Shown here in pieces: positions 43,268 to 52,436 of a stretch of 64,000 bases of DNA (the first letter of the stretch is position 1; each line of letters begins with the position of its first letter). The notes beneath the pieces are model-generated. The model did not search any database, was not told the origin of the DNA, and was given only the letters and a program-made list of their open reading frames with translations. The translations under genes and the position numbers were made by a program. The stretch is from Slackia sp. ZJ119 (lineage in GTDB: Bacteria; Actinomycetota; Coriobacteriia; Coriobacteriales; Eggerthellaceae): positions 124,001 to 188,000 of the forward strand of contig NZ_JAAKEN010000002.1 of the NCBI RefSeq assembly GCF_011039175.1, in the 5' to 3' direction.

Positions 43268-45067
43268 CTAGCGCGACCGCGTCCAGGCGCCGCTGCCGTT
43301 CAGGTAGTACGCGCCGATCCAGCAGTCGTGGGCCATCGCGCCTGAGCCATAGCTGTAGTACCACGTGCCACCGACGCGGTACCACCCCGTCTGCATGGCG
43401 CCCGAGACGGGATCAAGGTAGTACCACTCGCCGCCGAGGCGCTGCCAGCCGGTCGCCATCGCGCCGCTGCGGTCCAGGTAGTACCAGGTCGAGCCCAATT
43501 TCAGCCAGCCCGTGTCCATGGCGCCGGACTTCCCCAGGTGATACCACGTGCCGCTCTTCTGCAGCCACTGCGCGGCGACCATCGATCCCTCGACGCCTTC
43601 TTTCGCGGTTCTAAAGTAGTACCACGTTCCCTTAACGGACTGCCAGCCTACGGCCGCCGCTCCCGTGGGCCCGTACCCCGCCTTCGCGTCTGCCGCCGTG
43701 TTCAGGTAGTACCAGGTGCCGCCGATTTTCTTCCAGCCCGTGACCATGACGCCGCGCCCGTCGAACAGGTACCACTCCCCGCCGATGCGCTTCCACGCGT
43801 CCTTCACCAGGGTCCCGTTCGCGTCGACGTAGGACCACGTGCCGTTCGCCGCCTGGCTCCACCCCGGCTTCGCGGCCGTGCTCTGGCTGCTGTCCGGCTT
43901 GGTGGCCGTACCCTGGCCGCCCTGGCCGCCGTCCGGCTTCGCGGCCGGCACCTTCGCGGGCGGTTTCGCCTGGTAGAACGCCGACCAGCTCGTCGGTGCG
44001 AGCGCCGTCGTGTATGCGTCCCACCCGATCTGGTAGGCATGGCCGGCCTCCAGGCGGATGCCGCCGAGACCTGTTTGCGCATACGAGCCGTCCACGTACA
44101 GCGACCAGTACAGGCTCAGATCGAAGTTCGGCGAGTTCAGCCCGGCCAGCCGCTTGTCCTGCGCACTCGTGATCGCGGTGAGGTACGGCCCGTAGGTCGA
44201 CTCTTCGATCTCGTAGTCCTTCAGATAGCCGTGCTGCTTCGCCGCAGCCAACAGATCGGCCAGCGTCAGCGATTCCAGCTGCGCGTCGGGGTTTGTCTTG
44301 CGCACGGCCTCCAGCACGGAAGAAAGCGTCATCCGGTGGTTCGTCCAGACGTCGTACGAGGTCACGCCCGTGTTCCAGTCGGTCGTTTCGCCGCCCGTGA
44401 CCGTCAGCGTCACCGACGGGTCAAGCTCGGTCGACGCCGGCCCGGCCGGTTCGTGGTCCTGGTAGAACGCCGCCCAGCTCGACGGCACGCCGGCCGCGTC
44501 GTAGGCGTTCCAGCAGAACTGGTAGGCGCCGTTCGCCTTCAGCGGGGTGAAGCTCATGCCGGTTTCGGCATAGGCGCCGTTGTCGTACAGCGACCAGTAC
44601 AGGCTTGCCGAGAAGTCAGGCGCATTCCACTGCGCCAGTTCAACGCCTGATTTCGACGTGATGGCCTGCAGGTAGCGCCCGCCGAAGCCCGTGTTTTCCG
44701 GCGCGTCGTAGGCCGCGATGTCGCCGGCCTCCTGCGCCGCCGCCAGCAGGTCGGCCGCATCGAGCGTGGCGAGCGTCTCCGCGGCGTCTTGCTTCTTCGC
44801 CGCCGTCAAAATGTCTGCCGCCGCATATTCCTTGTTCACCCAGACCTGGTAGTCGTCCGGGCCGGCAGGCGACGCGCTTGCAGCGCCCCCGATGACCGTC
44901 AGCGTCACCGTGTCGGTCGCATTGAGCGGCGCTTGCGCGGCGCGGGCGTCATCGGCCCAGGCAGCAGCAGGCGACAAGCCCATGACCAGGGCCGTTGCCA
45001 GCGCAAAAACCGCCAGCCACGCCTTCGCGGCAGCCCCCTCGATCCTTGTTTTCCGGATTTCTCTCAC
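43268..45067 (-). CDS. B12-riboswitch surface protein with two DUF4430-like domains and GW repeats
   Basis: 599 aa. Signal peptide (KAWLAVFALATALVMG ... AAAWADDA). Two tandem ~140-residue domains each end in the DUF4430-like pattern YLQAITSKSG ... LYWSLYDNGAYAETG. A Lys/Pro/Gln/Gly linker leads to about eight GW cell-wall-binding repeats (GWKKIGGTWYYLN). DUF4430 occurs in transcobalamin-like cobalamin binders. Together with the cobalamin riboswitch upstream this points to a wall-anchored corrinoid-binding protein. The GTG start at 45067 has AAAGGAG 5 bp upstream; ATG 45082 is less likely because that ribosome-binding site lies inside its reading frame. Confidence 0.85.
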   Translation of the reverse strand: MREIRKTRIEGAAAKAWLAVFALATALVMGLSPAAAWADDARAAQAPLNATDTVTLTVIGGAASASPAGPDDYQVWVNKEYAAADILTAAKKQDAAETLATLDAADLLAAAQEAGDIAAYDAPENTGFGGRYLQAITSKSGVELAQWNAPDFSASLYWSLYDNGAYAETGMSFTPLKANGAYQFCWNAYDAAGVPSSWAAFYQDHEPAGPASTELDPSVTLTVTGGETTDWNTGVTSYDVWTNHRMTLSSVLEAVRKTNPDAQLESLTLADLLAAAKQHGYLKDYEIEESTYGPYLTAITSAQDKRLAGLNSPNFDLSLYWSLYVDGSYAQTGLGGIRLEAGHAYQIGWDAYTTALAPTSWSAFYQAKPPAKVPAAKPDGGQGGQGTATKPDSSQSTAAKPGWSQAANGTWSYVDANGTLVKDAWKRIGGEWYLFDGRGVMVTGWKKIGGTWYYLNTAADAKAGYGPTGAAAVGWQSVKGTWYYFRTAKEGVEGSMVAAQWLQKSGTWYHLGKSGAMDTGWLKLGSTWYYLDRSGAMATGWQRLGGEWYYLDPVSGAMQTGWYRVGGTWYYSYGSGAMAHDCWIGAYYLNGSGAWTRSR

Positions 45068-45239
45068 GTTCGCTCCTTTCATTCGACGTTTTTCCGCAGA
45101 AGCAGACGGCGAAAGAAAGAGACGCTTCGTCGAGGCGACGCGGCCGCGCATCCACGGTACAACGCCGGCTTGCGCTGCAGCCGCTTCGGCCGCACCGCCG
45201 CTCAAGGCATCCCCATGCGCCAAGGGTGGCTCGCCCTTG

Positions 45240-45350
45240 TGCGCACTTACGCTTCTCGGCGGGTGTTCTGGCTGGTCAGCGAACCGTTCGCTGAGTCACA
45301 GTGGCGGCACCGTGCGGGATTTTCGCCCGACTTTCCCCGATCCGAGAGGT
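45240..45350 (-). promoter_or_regulatory. Cobalamin riboswitch
   Basis: On the minus strand the core reads GGGGAAAGTCGGG, AAAATCCCGCACGG, then GCCGCCACTGTGA, followed after two short stems by the B12-box GCCAGAACACCCGCCG. These are the diagnostic conserved blocks. A TATACT -10 lies at about 45370-45375. It controls the DUF4430 surface protein. Confidence 0.92.
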
Positions 45351-45387
45351 CTTCTTCATGCGCAGCAGAGTATACCAAAACTAAGGA

Positions 45388-45457
45388 GCTGACAGAGGGA
45401 CGGGGTATTCGTCAGCTCGGCAAGCCGAGCTGACGAATACCCCGTCCCTCTGTCAGC
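45388..45457. repeat. 70-nt near-perfect palindrome (copy 2)
   Basis: Identical to 35354-35423 except for loop AA in place of GA. The 34-nt arms are 45388-45421 and 45424-45457. It sits between the cobalamin riboswitch promoter and the end of the symporter gene, about 10 kb from copy 1 and in the same orientation. Confidence 0.9.
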
Positions 45458-45520
45458 TCGGCGGGAGCGTTCGCTGGGATGCCCCCGCCCCCGCCGTCAA
45501 AGCCTCGAACCGCGCTAGTT

Positions 45521-47083
45521 CTAGTTCGCGGCTTCCGCCTCCAGTTCGTGCATGACCTCGTGCTCGTATTCGCGGTCGATGGCGCCTTGCACGCTCGGCG
45601 GCTCCACGTCAAACGGCACCGCCTTCGTGAACAGGCTTACAACCGGCACGATGACCAGGGACAACAGCATGGCCAAGGCGCCGCAGTTTATCGGCGACGC
45701 AATGAGCGGCGTGCCGGCGAAGCCCATGATCATGTTGACCGCCGTCAGGCCCACGCCCACGGCGAACGAGCACCACACGGCCGGGCGGGAAATCTTGCCC
45801 GAGTACAGACCCCACAGGAAGGGCCCCAAGAACGCGCCGGCCAACGCGCCCCACGAATATCCCATGAGCTGGGCGATGAACACGATGGAGCTGTGATACT
45901 GCAGCAGCGCGATGGCCGCCGAAATGACCACGAACACCACCAGCAGCACGCGCATGTACAGCAGCTGCTTCTTCTCGGTCATGTCCTTGACGAGGTTGTC
46001 TTTGATGAGGTCGATGGTCAGCGTTGAAGAAGACGTGAGCACCAACGACGACAGCGTCGACATGGAAGCCGACAAAACCAGTACGATGACCAGGCCGATC
46101 AGCACGTCGGGCAACGTGGACAGCATGGTGGGGATGACCGAGTCGTAAATGGGCGTGCCGTTGGCGGCGTATTCGATCTGGTCTTCGTACAGACGCCCGA
46201 AGCCGCCAAGGAAGTACGAGCCGCCGGCCACGACGAACGCGAAGATGGTCGAGATGATGGCGCCCTGCTTCACCGCCGGACCGCTTTTGATGGCGTAGAA
46301 CTTCTGCACCATCTGCGGCAGGCCCCACGTGCCGAGCGAGGTCAAAATAACGACGCCCACCAGGTTGAACAGGTCGGGTCCGAACCAGCTGACGTACGCG
46401 CCGTTGAGCGCCGGGTTGTCGGCCGCGGGAATCTGCGACAGCTGGTTGATGGCCTCCGAGAAGCCGCCGTTGTTCATCATGACCGCCACAATGACCGCAG
46501 AAATGCCCAGCAGCATGACGATGCCCTGGATGAAGTCGTTCATGACCGTGGCCATATACCCGCCAAGTACCACATAAATGCAGGTCACAACGGCCATGCC
46601 GATGACGCACGCATCATAGGGCAGGTTGAACGCCATGCCGAACAGGCGCGACAGTCCGTTGTAGACCGACGCGGTGTAAGGGATCAGGAAGACAAAGATG
46701 ATGGCCGCCGCCGCAACGCGCAGGGCCTTCGAACCGTAGCGCTTGCCGAAGAACTCCGGCATGGTCTGGGCGCCCAGGCGGTGCGTCATCTCGCGAGCAC
46801 GCGGACCGAGCACCCACCAGGCCAGCAGCGATCCCAAAATGGCGTTGCCGATGCCGGCCCACGTGGCGGCGATGCCGTACTTGAAGCCGAACTGGCCCGC
46901 GTAGCCGACGAACACGACGGCCGAAAAGTAGCTGGTGCCGTACGCGAACGCGCTCATCCACGGCCCGACCTTGCGGCCGCCCAGCACGAAGCCGTCGACC
47001 GTGTCAGTGGTTTTGCGGCAGTACAGGCCCACCGCGACCGCAACCGCGACGAACACCACTACCAACAGGATTTTCAGGAACAT
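45521..47083 (-). CDS. Sodium:solute symporter (SSS family)
   Basis: 520 aa, about 13 helices. The family signature region GGRKVGPWMSAFAYGTSYFSAVVFVGYAGQ, the Na2-site SMSTLSSLVLTSSSTLTIDL and GTWGLPQMVQKFYA are typical of SLC5/proline-acetate-type symporters. The ATG at 47083 has GAAGGAGAGG upstream; the frame to 47287 is GC-rich filler. Upstream genes (paaK, iorAB) degrade aromatic or 2-oxo acids, so an organic-acid substrate is plausible but unproven. Confidence 0.9.
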   Translation of the reverse strand: MFLKILLVVVFVAVAVAVGLYCRKTTDTVDGFVLGGRKVGPWMSAFAYGTSYFSAVVFVGYAGQFGFKYGIAATWAGIGNAILGSLLAWWVLGPRAREMTHRLGAQTMPEFFGKRYGSKALRVAAAAIIFVFLIPYTASVYNGLSRLFGMAFNLPYDACVIGMAVVTCIYVVLGGYMATVMNDFIQGIVMLLGISAVIVAVMMNNGGFSEAINQLSQIPAADNPALNGAYVSWFGPDLFNLVGVVILTSLGTWGLPQMVQKFYAIKSGPAVKQGAIISTIFAFVVAGGSYFLGGFGRLYEDQIEYAANGTPIYDSVIPTMLSTLPDVLIGLVIVLVLSASMSTLSSLVLTSSSTLTIDLIKDNLVKDMTEKKQLLYMRVLLVVFVVISAAIALLQYHSSIVFIAQLMGYSWGALAGAFLGPFLWGLYSGKISRPAVWCSFAVGVGLTAVNMIMGFAGTPLIASPINCGALAMLLSLVIVPVVSLFTKAVPFDVEPPSVQGAIDREYEHEVMHELEAEAAN

Positions 47084-47304
47084 GACCTCTCCTTCACTTT
47101 CGCCGCCCGCTCGCCACGGGAGGCTCGTCTTGCTTCCCGTCTCCCCTCTGGCAACGGCGCCTTGTGCGGCAGTCCTTGTGTACCAGAGCGGAAACGATGT
47201 CTTTCGACGGGTGAAGGCGCAGGTCAGCCAAGCGCCGGTCCTTCCCTTCGCCCCATCGCCACCGAAGGCGCACACGACAGACGCCAAAGCCCAGGCATAA
47301 AAAA

Positions 47305-47333
47305 TAGCACCCGGACCAAGCGGTGCCGTGTGC
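47305..47333 (-). terminator. Intrinsic terminator
   Basis: Minus strand: GGCACC, loop GCTTGGTCC, GGGTGC, then TATTTTTTATG. It directly follows a small repeat-containing reading frame and precedes the symporter gene, so it ends a short upstream transcript or attenuates the symporter. Confidence 0.75.
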
Positions 47334-47515
47334 TAAAAATATCGACGGTAGATGGAGTTCGAGAAGGACGCACGCGCAGACTGCTGGGCCACGTGCTGGC
47401 TCATGACCGCACGGGCCGCTTCGCCACAACACTGCTGAGCCACGTGCTGGCTCATGACGGCATTGGCCGAATCAGCGCAAACGATATGTCCACCCAAGAA
47501 AAACATGGGCACCAC
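47333..47515 (-). CDS. Possible small protein with duplicated 17-aa unit
   Basis: 60 aa, unrecognised. It contains AVMSQHVAQQ twice, 17 residues apart, encoded by two nearly identical 31-bp direct repeats (47381-47411 and 47432-47462). It ends exactly at an intrinsic terminator and starts beside a TGCTAAAGT -10-like site with no ribosome-binding site. It could be a small gene, a leader peptide or a non-coding RNA. Evidence for translation is weak. Confidence 0.3.
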   Translation of the reverse strand: MVPMFFLGGHIVCADSANAVMSQHVAQQCCGEAARAVMSQHVAQQSARASFSNSIYRRYF

Positions 47516-47664
47516 TTTAGCACACTAGAGCGGCCTTGGCGAGACATTTTCTGACCAGCACGGATGGCAATACGTGGAAAGAGGTACAACTTTCAGTTGA
47601 GAATGGAGGGACGAGGGGCACCGATAGAAGGCTGGAAAGCGAAGAGCGCGACCCCGGGCTGAAA

Positions 47665-47716
47665 GCGAAGTTGCGGAGCCGCCGGACGGTTGTTTCGCCG
47701 GCGAGGCTCCGCTTCG
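47665..47716 (-). terminator. Hairpin downstream of paaK
   Basis: GCGGAGCC/GGCTCCGC outer and CGCCGG/CCGGCG inner pairing around GACGGTTGTTT form a strong stem 49 bp beyond the paaK stop. There is no long T-tract. Confidence 0.45.
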
Positions 47717-47764
47717 ATAACGAGGCCGCCAGGTGCGCCGGATCGCCAGAGCGAACAGAACTGC

Positions 47765-49000
47765 TTAGTACCGCGAGTCGAAGATGCGCTTCGTTTTCTT
47801 CTCTGACCTGGGCAGCTCTCCCATGGGGACGCCCTTCGCGTCGGGCGTGCAGCCGAGCTTCGCCTTGAAGATGGTCGCCAGCTCTTCTTCGCAGCGAGCC
47901 TTCGCATCGCCTTCGAGCGGCGTTTCGAACAGCACCGTCAGCACGTCCTTGCCGGAGATGTTCTCGATCATCACCTGGTATTCCGAGCTGGTGCCGTCGG
48001 TGATCTTGATGACCTCTTCCACCTGCGCCGGGAACATGTTGCAGCCCTTCACCTTGAACATGTCGTCGGTGCGGCCCACCAGCGTGTCGATGCGCGGATG
48101 ATGGCTGCCGCAAGCGCATTCGCCAGGAACGATGCGCGTCAGATCGTGCGTGCGGTAGCGAATGAGCGGGGCCCCTTCCTTCTGCAGCGTGGTCAGCACC
48201 AACTCGCCCACCTCGCCGTCGGGAATCGTTTTGCCGGTGGCCGGGTCGATGACCTCGATGTAGACGAAGTCGTCCCAGATGTGCATGCCGGCATGCTCGT
48301 CGCAGCTGATGCCGATGCCCGGGCCGTAGATTTCCGTCAGGCCGTAAACGTCGTAGATGTCGATGCCCAGCTCGCCGGAGATGCGGGCACGCATCTTGTC
48401 GCCCCACCGCTCGCTGCCGATGACGCCCTTGCGCAGCTTCAGCCGGTCGCGGATGCCGCGAGCGGCGATTTCTTCGGCAAGCAGCAGCGCATAGGAACTG
48501 GTGGCGCACAGCACCGTTGAGCCAAGGTCCTCCATCATTTTCAGCTGCTTTTCGGTGTTGCCCGGGCCCATCGGGATGGCCATGGCGCCAAGGCGCTCGC
48601 ACCCCAGCTGGAACCCGATGCCCGCCGTCCACAGACCGTAGCCCGGCGTGATATGCACGCGGTCAAGCGGCGTGACGCCCGCCATCTCGTAGCAGCGGGC
48701 GAATTGGATGGCCCAGTCGGTCACGTCCTTCTGCGTGTAGGGAATGATGACCGGCGTGCCCGTCGTGCCTGATGAAGAGTGGATTCTTACGATTTTCTCG
48801 TCGGGCACGGCCTGCAGGCCCAAGGGGTAGACGGCTCGCAGGTCGTCCTTTTCCGAAAACGGCAACTGCTCGAAATCCTGCTGCGTGCGCACGTCAGACA
48901 AGTCAACGTCGGCAAACTTTTGCGCATAGAACGGGCTGCGCTCCTTCAGCGTGCGGAATTGGCTGCGAATCATGTCGAGCTGGACGTCGGTCATCTGCAT
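47765..49000 (-). CDS. paaK: Phenylacetate-CoA ligase-type AMP-forming ligase
   Basis: 411 aa, the normal PaaK length. The AMP-binding P-loop IHSSSGTTGTPVIIPYTQ, the DVYGLTEIYGPG motif and the hinge-region RYRTHDLTRI are visible. It activates aryl acetates (phenylacetate, indoleacetate) to CoA thioesters. The ATG at 49000 follows AAAGGAG. The iorA-iorB genes just upstream make arylacetyl-CoA from arylpyruvates. An indolepyruvate oxidoreductase with an aryl-CoA ligase is a typical anaerobic module whose ligase can run in reverse to conserve ATP. Confidence 0.93.
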   Translation of the reverse strand: MQMTDVQLDMIRSQFRTLKERSPFYAQKFADVDLSDVRTQQDFEQLPFSEKDDLRAVYPLGLQAVPDEKIVRIHSSSGTTGTPVIIPYTQKDVTDWAIQFARCYEMAGVTPLDRVHITPGYGLWTAGIGFQLGCERLGAMAIPMGPGNTEKQLKMMEDLGSTVLCATSSYALLLAEEIAARGIRDRLKLRKGVIGSERWGDKMRARISGELGIDIYDVYGLTEIYGPGIGISCDEHAGMHIWDDFVYIEVIDPATGKTIPDGEVGELVLTTLQKEGAPLIRYRTHDLTRIVPGECACGSHHPRIDTLVGRTDDMFKVKGCNMFPAQVEEVIKITDGTSSEYQVMIENISGKDVLTVLFETPLEGDAKARCEEELATIFKAKLGCTPDAKGVPMGELPRSEKKTKRIFDSRY

Positions 49001-49246
49001 GGGAAAGCTCCTTTGCGAAAGCAGGCGCCGAATGCGGCGCAATCGGTCGAAAGCGGGTGTAAAAACCCGAGGTCAAAAGGGTATGAGGGGGCTGCACGAG
49101 GCAGCTAGCGCCATCGACCTGCCGAAACCACGGCTGCAAAAGAGGCTATGTCCGATCGAGAAACCATGTTTGTTATAGTACACCAACTTTATTGCGAACG
49201 GGTTGCAAAAGTCGGAAGGCCGTGAGCGGACGCATGCGGGGAGGCG

Positions 49247-49405
49247 CGGCGCTAGGCCCGCACCGCCGTGGAGCCTTCGCTTCGCAGCGCTAGGCCCGCT
49301 CTGCCGTGGGGCCTTCCCGCCGTTAGGCCCGTGCCGCCGTGGAGCCTTCGCTCCGCGGCGCTAGGCCCGCGCTGTCGCAGCGCCTTCGCGGCGCTAGGCC
49401 CGCGC
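49247..49405. repeat. ~36-bp tandem repeat overlapping the 3' end of iorB
   Basis: Five degenerate units containing GCGCTAGGCCCGC and GCCGTGGAGCCTTCGC. The rightmost unit carries the real iorB stop codon, so successive units look like tandem duplications of the gene's last bases. The rest of the iorB-paaK gap (49001-49246) holds only an AT-rich promoter-like patch near 49165-49200. Confidence 0.7.
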
Positions 49406-49993
49406 CGCCGCCACTTCGATCGCCTGCAGGTTGAGGTCGACGAAGCGCGGCTTCACGCAGGCGCGGACGGCGCTGCGCAAATCGTCGAGCGAGAGGGGGA
49501 TGCGGCCAAGCGACAGGGCGCTTGCCAGCATGAGCGTGTTGAGCGCCTTGCGGCCGCCCACTTCGCTGCACAGGGCAGCGTCGTCGACCGGCACGAACGT
49601 CGCCTGCGAGCCTTCCAGCGACGCGGCGATGTTTCCCACGATTTCCTCGGCGCGATACGCATGCTTCGCAAGCGCCGCCGTGACCGGCTGCAACGGCGTC
49701 GTCGCGGTCACGAGCACGCCGGCGGGCGCCAGATACGGCAGCACGCGGGCGGCCTCGGCCGGCTCGAACGCCACGATGACGTCCGCCGTCCCCTCGGCCA
49801 CCAGCGGAGCCAACACCTCTTCGCCGTCAGACCCCATGCGCACGTGCGACACCACGTTGCCGCCGCGCTGGGCCATGCCGATGGTTTCGGCCGTGCGGAC
49901 CTGCCAGCCCTTTTCAAGCGCGGCCTGGGCCAGCACTTTTGCCGCCAGCACCGTCCCTTGTCCGCCGACGCCGGCAAGAAGTATGTTGATCAT
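49394..49993 (-). CDS. iorB: Indolepyruvate ferredoxin oxidoreductase, beta subunit
   Basis: 199 aa POR_gamma-type subunit. It starts MINILLAGVGGQGTVLAAKVLAQAA, the classic GVGGQG opening, followed by AQRGGNVVSHVRMG. It partners IorA in oxidative decarboxylation of indolepyruvate and phenylpyruvate to aryl-CoA with ferredoxin reduction. GAAAGGAAG precedes the ATG. It lies 114 bp after iorA. Its stop codon lies in a tandem GC-rich repeat. Confidence 0.94.
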   Translation of the reverse strand: MINILLAGVGGQGTVLAAKVLAQAALEKGWQVRTAETIGMAQRGGNVVSHVRMGSDGEEVLAPLVAEGTADVIVAFEPAEAARVLPYLAPAGVLVTATTPLQPVTAALAKHAYRAEEIVGNIAASLEGSQATFVPVDDAALCSEVGGRKALNTLMLASALSLGRIPLSLDDLRSAVRACVKPRFVDLNLQAIEVAAARA

Positions 49994-50107
49994 GGGACTT
50001 CCTTTCCCTTCTCGGTCGCGCCGCCCGCTGCCTGCCGCCCGACCGGCCCCTTCGCGCTTCGACCTTGCCGCCCGCCGCAGCCCGCGCGGCCGACGGCCCG
50101 GCGCCTT

Positions 50108-52123
50108 CTACCTGTCGCCCACGGAAATCGCGTCGAACGGGCACACCTGCACGCACAGGCCGCACCCGTTGCACAGCCCAGCGTCCACGAACGCCTGGCC
50201 GCGCTCGCCGCTTTTCGGCCCGCGGACGTCTGCATTGAACCCGATGCCCGGACAACCGATTTCGGTGATGCACTTTTTGCAGCCGCGGCATGCGTCGACG
50301 TCGATGGCCGCCCGCGCGGAAGGCGCGAACAGCTGCACGCACGGCGACGTGAAAATGACCGCCGACGGACCTTCGAACGCGACGGCTTCGCGCACGGCAT
50401 CGATGCTCGCCTGCAGGTCGAGCGGGTTGGCCGCCACGATGCGCTCGATGCCCAATGCCTCAAGCACGCGCGGGATCGAAAGGGGCCGGCGCCGCTCGCC
50501 CATGAGCGTCACCCCTGTTCCGGGGTGGGGCTGCGAGCCGGTCATGGCCGTCGTCGCGTTGTCCAGGATGCAGAACGTCACGTCGTGGCCGTTGTACGCC
50601 GCGTTCGCAATGCCGGTCATGGCGCTCGCGAAAAACGTGGAATCGCCCACGAACGCCAGCGCCTTTTTGCCCGGCTCCGCCACTGAAAAGCCCTGCGCCA
50701 TGGTGATGCCGGCGCCCATGCACAAGCACGTGTCCACGGCGTCGAGCGGCATCGCGTTGCCCAGCGTGTAGCACCCGATGTCGCCGCACAGCACGGCCGG
50801 CGTCTTTCCCAGGGCACGCTTCACGGCGTAGAAGCTGCCGCGGTGCGGACATCCCGCGCACAGGACCGGAGGTCGCACCGGCAGCGGCGCGTCGTCGGGG
50901 GCCTGGTAGGCGAAGCGGCTGCCACCTGCGCAGGCGTCGACTGCGCAGGCGGCCTCCGCAGCAGCTTTTTTCGGCAGGCCTGCCAGCTCCGGCACCTCCA
51001 GAAACGTCGCCAGCCGCACGAGCGCGTCTTCGACCGAATTCTCGCCGCGGTCGCGCGTCGTGCCGTCGAGCTTGCCGCGAATCCGCGGACGAGGCGCCGC
51101 CGGATCGCTTGCAGCGGCGCCAATGGTCGCCAGCAGCTCGTCTTCCAGCACGTGGTCCAGTTCCTCGAAGACGATCACGCTGCCGGACACGTCGCGCAAG
51201 AAGCGCATCGCCTTGTCGCGCGGGAAAGGAAACACCGTTCCCACCTGCCAAAACGCGTACAGAGGAAGCGATTTTCCCGCAGCGGCCGCATGCGTCTCCA
51301 GCATGCGCAACGCCTCCAAGACATAGGCCGCCGAGACGCCGCCCGCAACGATGCCGAAACGCGGCAGGTCGTCGGAAGCGCCCGAGGCCTGCGCCCCTTC
51401 CACGCCGCCACCGCGAAACGTCGGATTGAACGCAGCAAACTGCGGATCGTTCGCAAAATCGGCGGCGATGGCGGACAGGCGGTCGTTGATTTCGCCATGG
51501 GCCTCGAAAGAGCGGCGCGGGAAGATGACCCAGCGCGGGTCGCGCTCAAAGCCTTCGGGGGGCACAGGACGCGCCTGCGTGGATTCGGCGACGTCGAAGA
51601 ACGTGGACGCGTGGCAGATGCGCGTGGTGGGCCTCACGATGACCGGCGTGCCGTAGCGCTCCGACAGGTCGAAGGCGGCCTGCATCATCTGAAAGCCCTG
51701 GTCAGGCGTGGCAGGATCAAGCACCGGCACCTTCGCGAACGACGCGAACCGACGCGTGTCCTGCTCGGTTTGCGACGAGATGGGGCCGGGGTCGTCGGCC
51801 ACGAACAGCACCGTGCCGCCCTTCACGCCCACGTAGTTGAGGCTCATAAGCGCGTCGCTGGCCACGTTGAGGCCCACTTGCTTGCACGTGAACAGCACCC
51901 GTGCGCCCGCGTACGCCGCGCCGGCCAACAGCTCGAGCGCCGCCTTTTCGTTGGTGGACCACTCCACATGCACGCCTTCGGCCGATCCGTCGGCATGCAG
52001 GGCGGCAACCGTCTCCACCAGTTCCGAAGAGGGCGTTCCGGGGTAGCCCGCCACCACGCGCACGCCGGCCTCAAGCGCCGCATGCGCAAACGCCTCGTTT
52101 CCCATCAGCAGTTTCTTCGCCAT
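50108..52123 (-). CDS. iorA: Indolepyruvate ferredoxin oxidoreductase, alpha subunit
   Basis: 671 aa. N-terminal pyrimidine-binding domain (GNEAFAHAALEAGVRVVAGYPGTPSSE). TPP-binding domain with GDSTFF ... DNATTAMTGSQPHPG. C-terminal ferredoxin domain with CRGCKKCITEIGCPGI and CNGCGLCVQVCPFDA, giving two [4Fe-4S] clusters. It is somewhat longer than the usual 590-650 aa. The ATG at 52123 has GGAGGACTC upstream; the longer frame to 52675 reads into the CRISPR array. Confidence 0.95.
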   Translation of the reverse strand: MAKKLLMGNEAFAHAALEAGVRVVAGYPGTPSSELVETVAALHADGSAEGVHVEWSTNEKAALELLAGAAYAGARVLFTCKQVGLNVASDALMSLNYVGVKGGTVLFVADDPGPISSQTEQDTRRFASFAKVPVLDPATPDQGFQMMQAAFDLSERYGTPVIVRPTTRICHASTFFDVAESTQARPVPPEGFERDPRWVIFPRRSFEAHGEINDRLSAIAADFANDPQFAAFNPTFRGGGVEGAQASGASDDLPRFGIVAGGVSAAYVLEALRMLETHAAAAGKSLPLYAFWQVGTVFPFPRDKAMRFLRDVSGSVIVFEELDHVLEDELLATIGAAASDPAAPRPRIRGKLDGTTRDRGENSVEDALVRLATFLEVPELAGLPKKAAAEAACAVDACAGGSRFAYQAPDDAPLPVRPPVLCAGCPHRGSFYAVKRALGKTPAVLCGDIGCYTLGNAMPLDAVDTCLCMGAGITMAQGFSVAEPGKKALAFVGDSTFFASAMTGIANAAYNGHDVTFCILDNATTAMTGSQPHPGTGVTLMGERRRPLSIPRVLEALGIERIVAANPLDLQASIDAVREAVAFEGPSAVIFTSPCVQLFAPSARAAIDVDACRGCKKCITEIGCPGIGFNADVRGPKSGERGQAFVDAGLCNGCGLCVQVCPFDAISVGDR

Positions 52124-52436
52124 GAGTCCTCCGTCTTCGCAGTTCGTAGGGTCATGGTAGCGCAACTTGCCCGGCCGCCGCCGTCTGCGGAAGGAAAAGG
52201 CCGTCCCAACCCACTCGGCGGCGGTAGACGCGGCGGCGCCGCTAGAACAGCAGGGGGAGCAGAAGAGGTCGAAGGGCAGCGGGGGGCGGCAGGCAGGGAC
52301 GAAAAGCCGAACCGGAGAAGAGCCTGAAAACGAGTAAAACTCATTGCAGTTCGGAGCACCAGAACCAAACAGATCCACAAGGATTTCCATAGCGATTTCT
52401 CCATCGTTTCCCCGAAGCGCAAACGCAGCCAAAGCC
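52124..52436. other. Gap between iorA and the CRISPR trailer
   Basis: iorA promoter region (left) and GC-rich purine-biased sequence. No gene or further repeat is recognised before the degenerate repeat at 52437. Confidence 0.4.
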
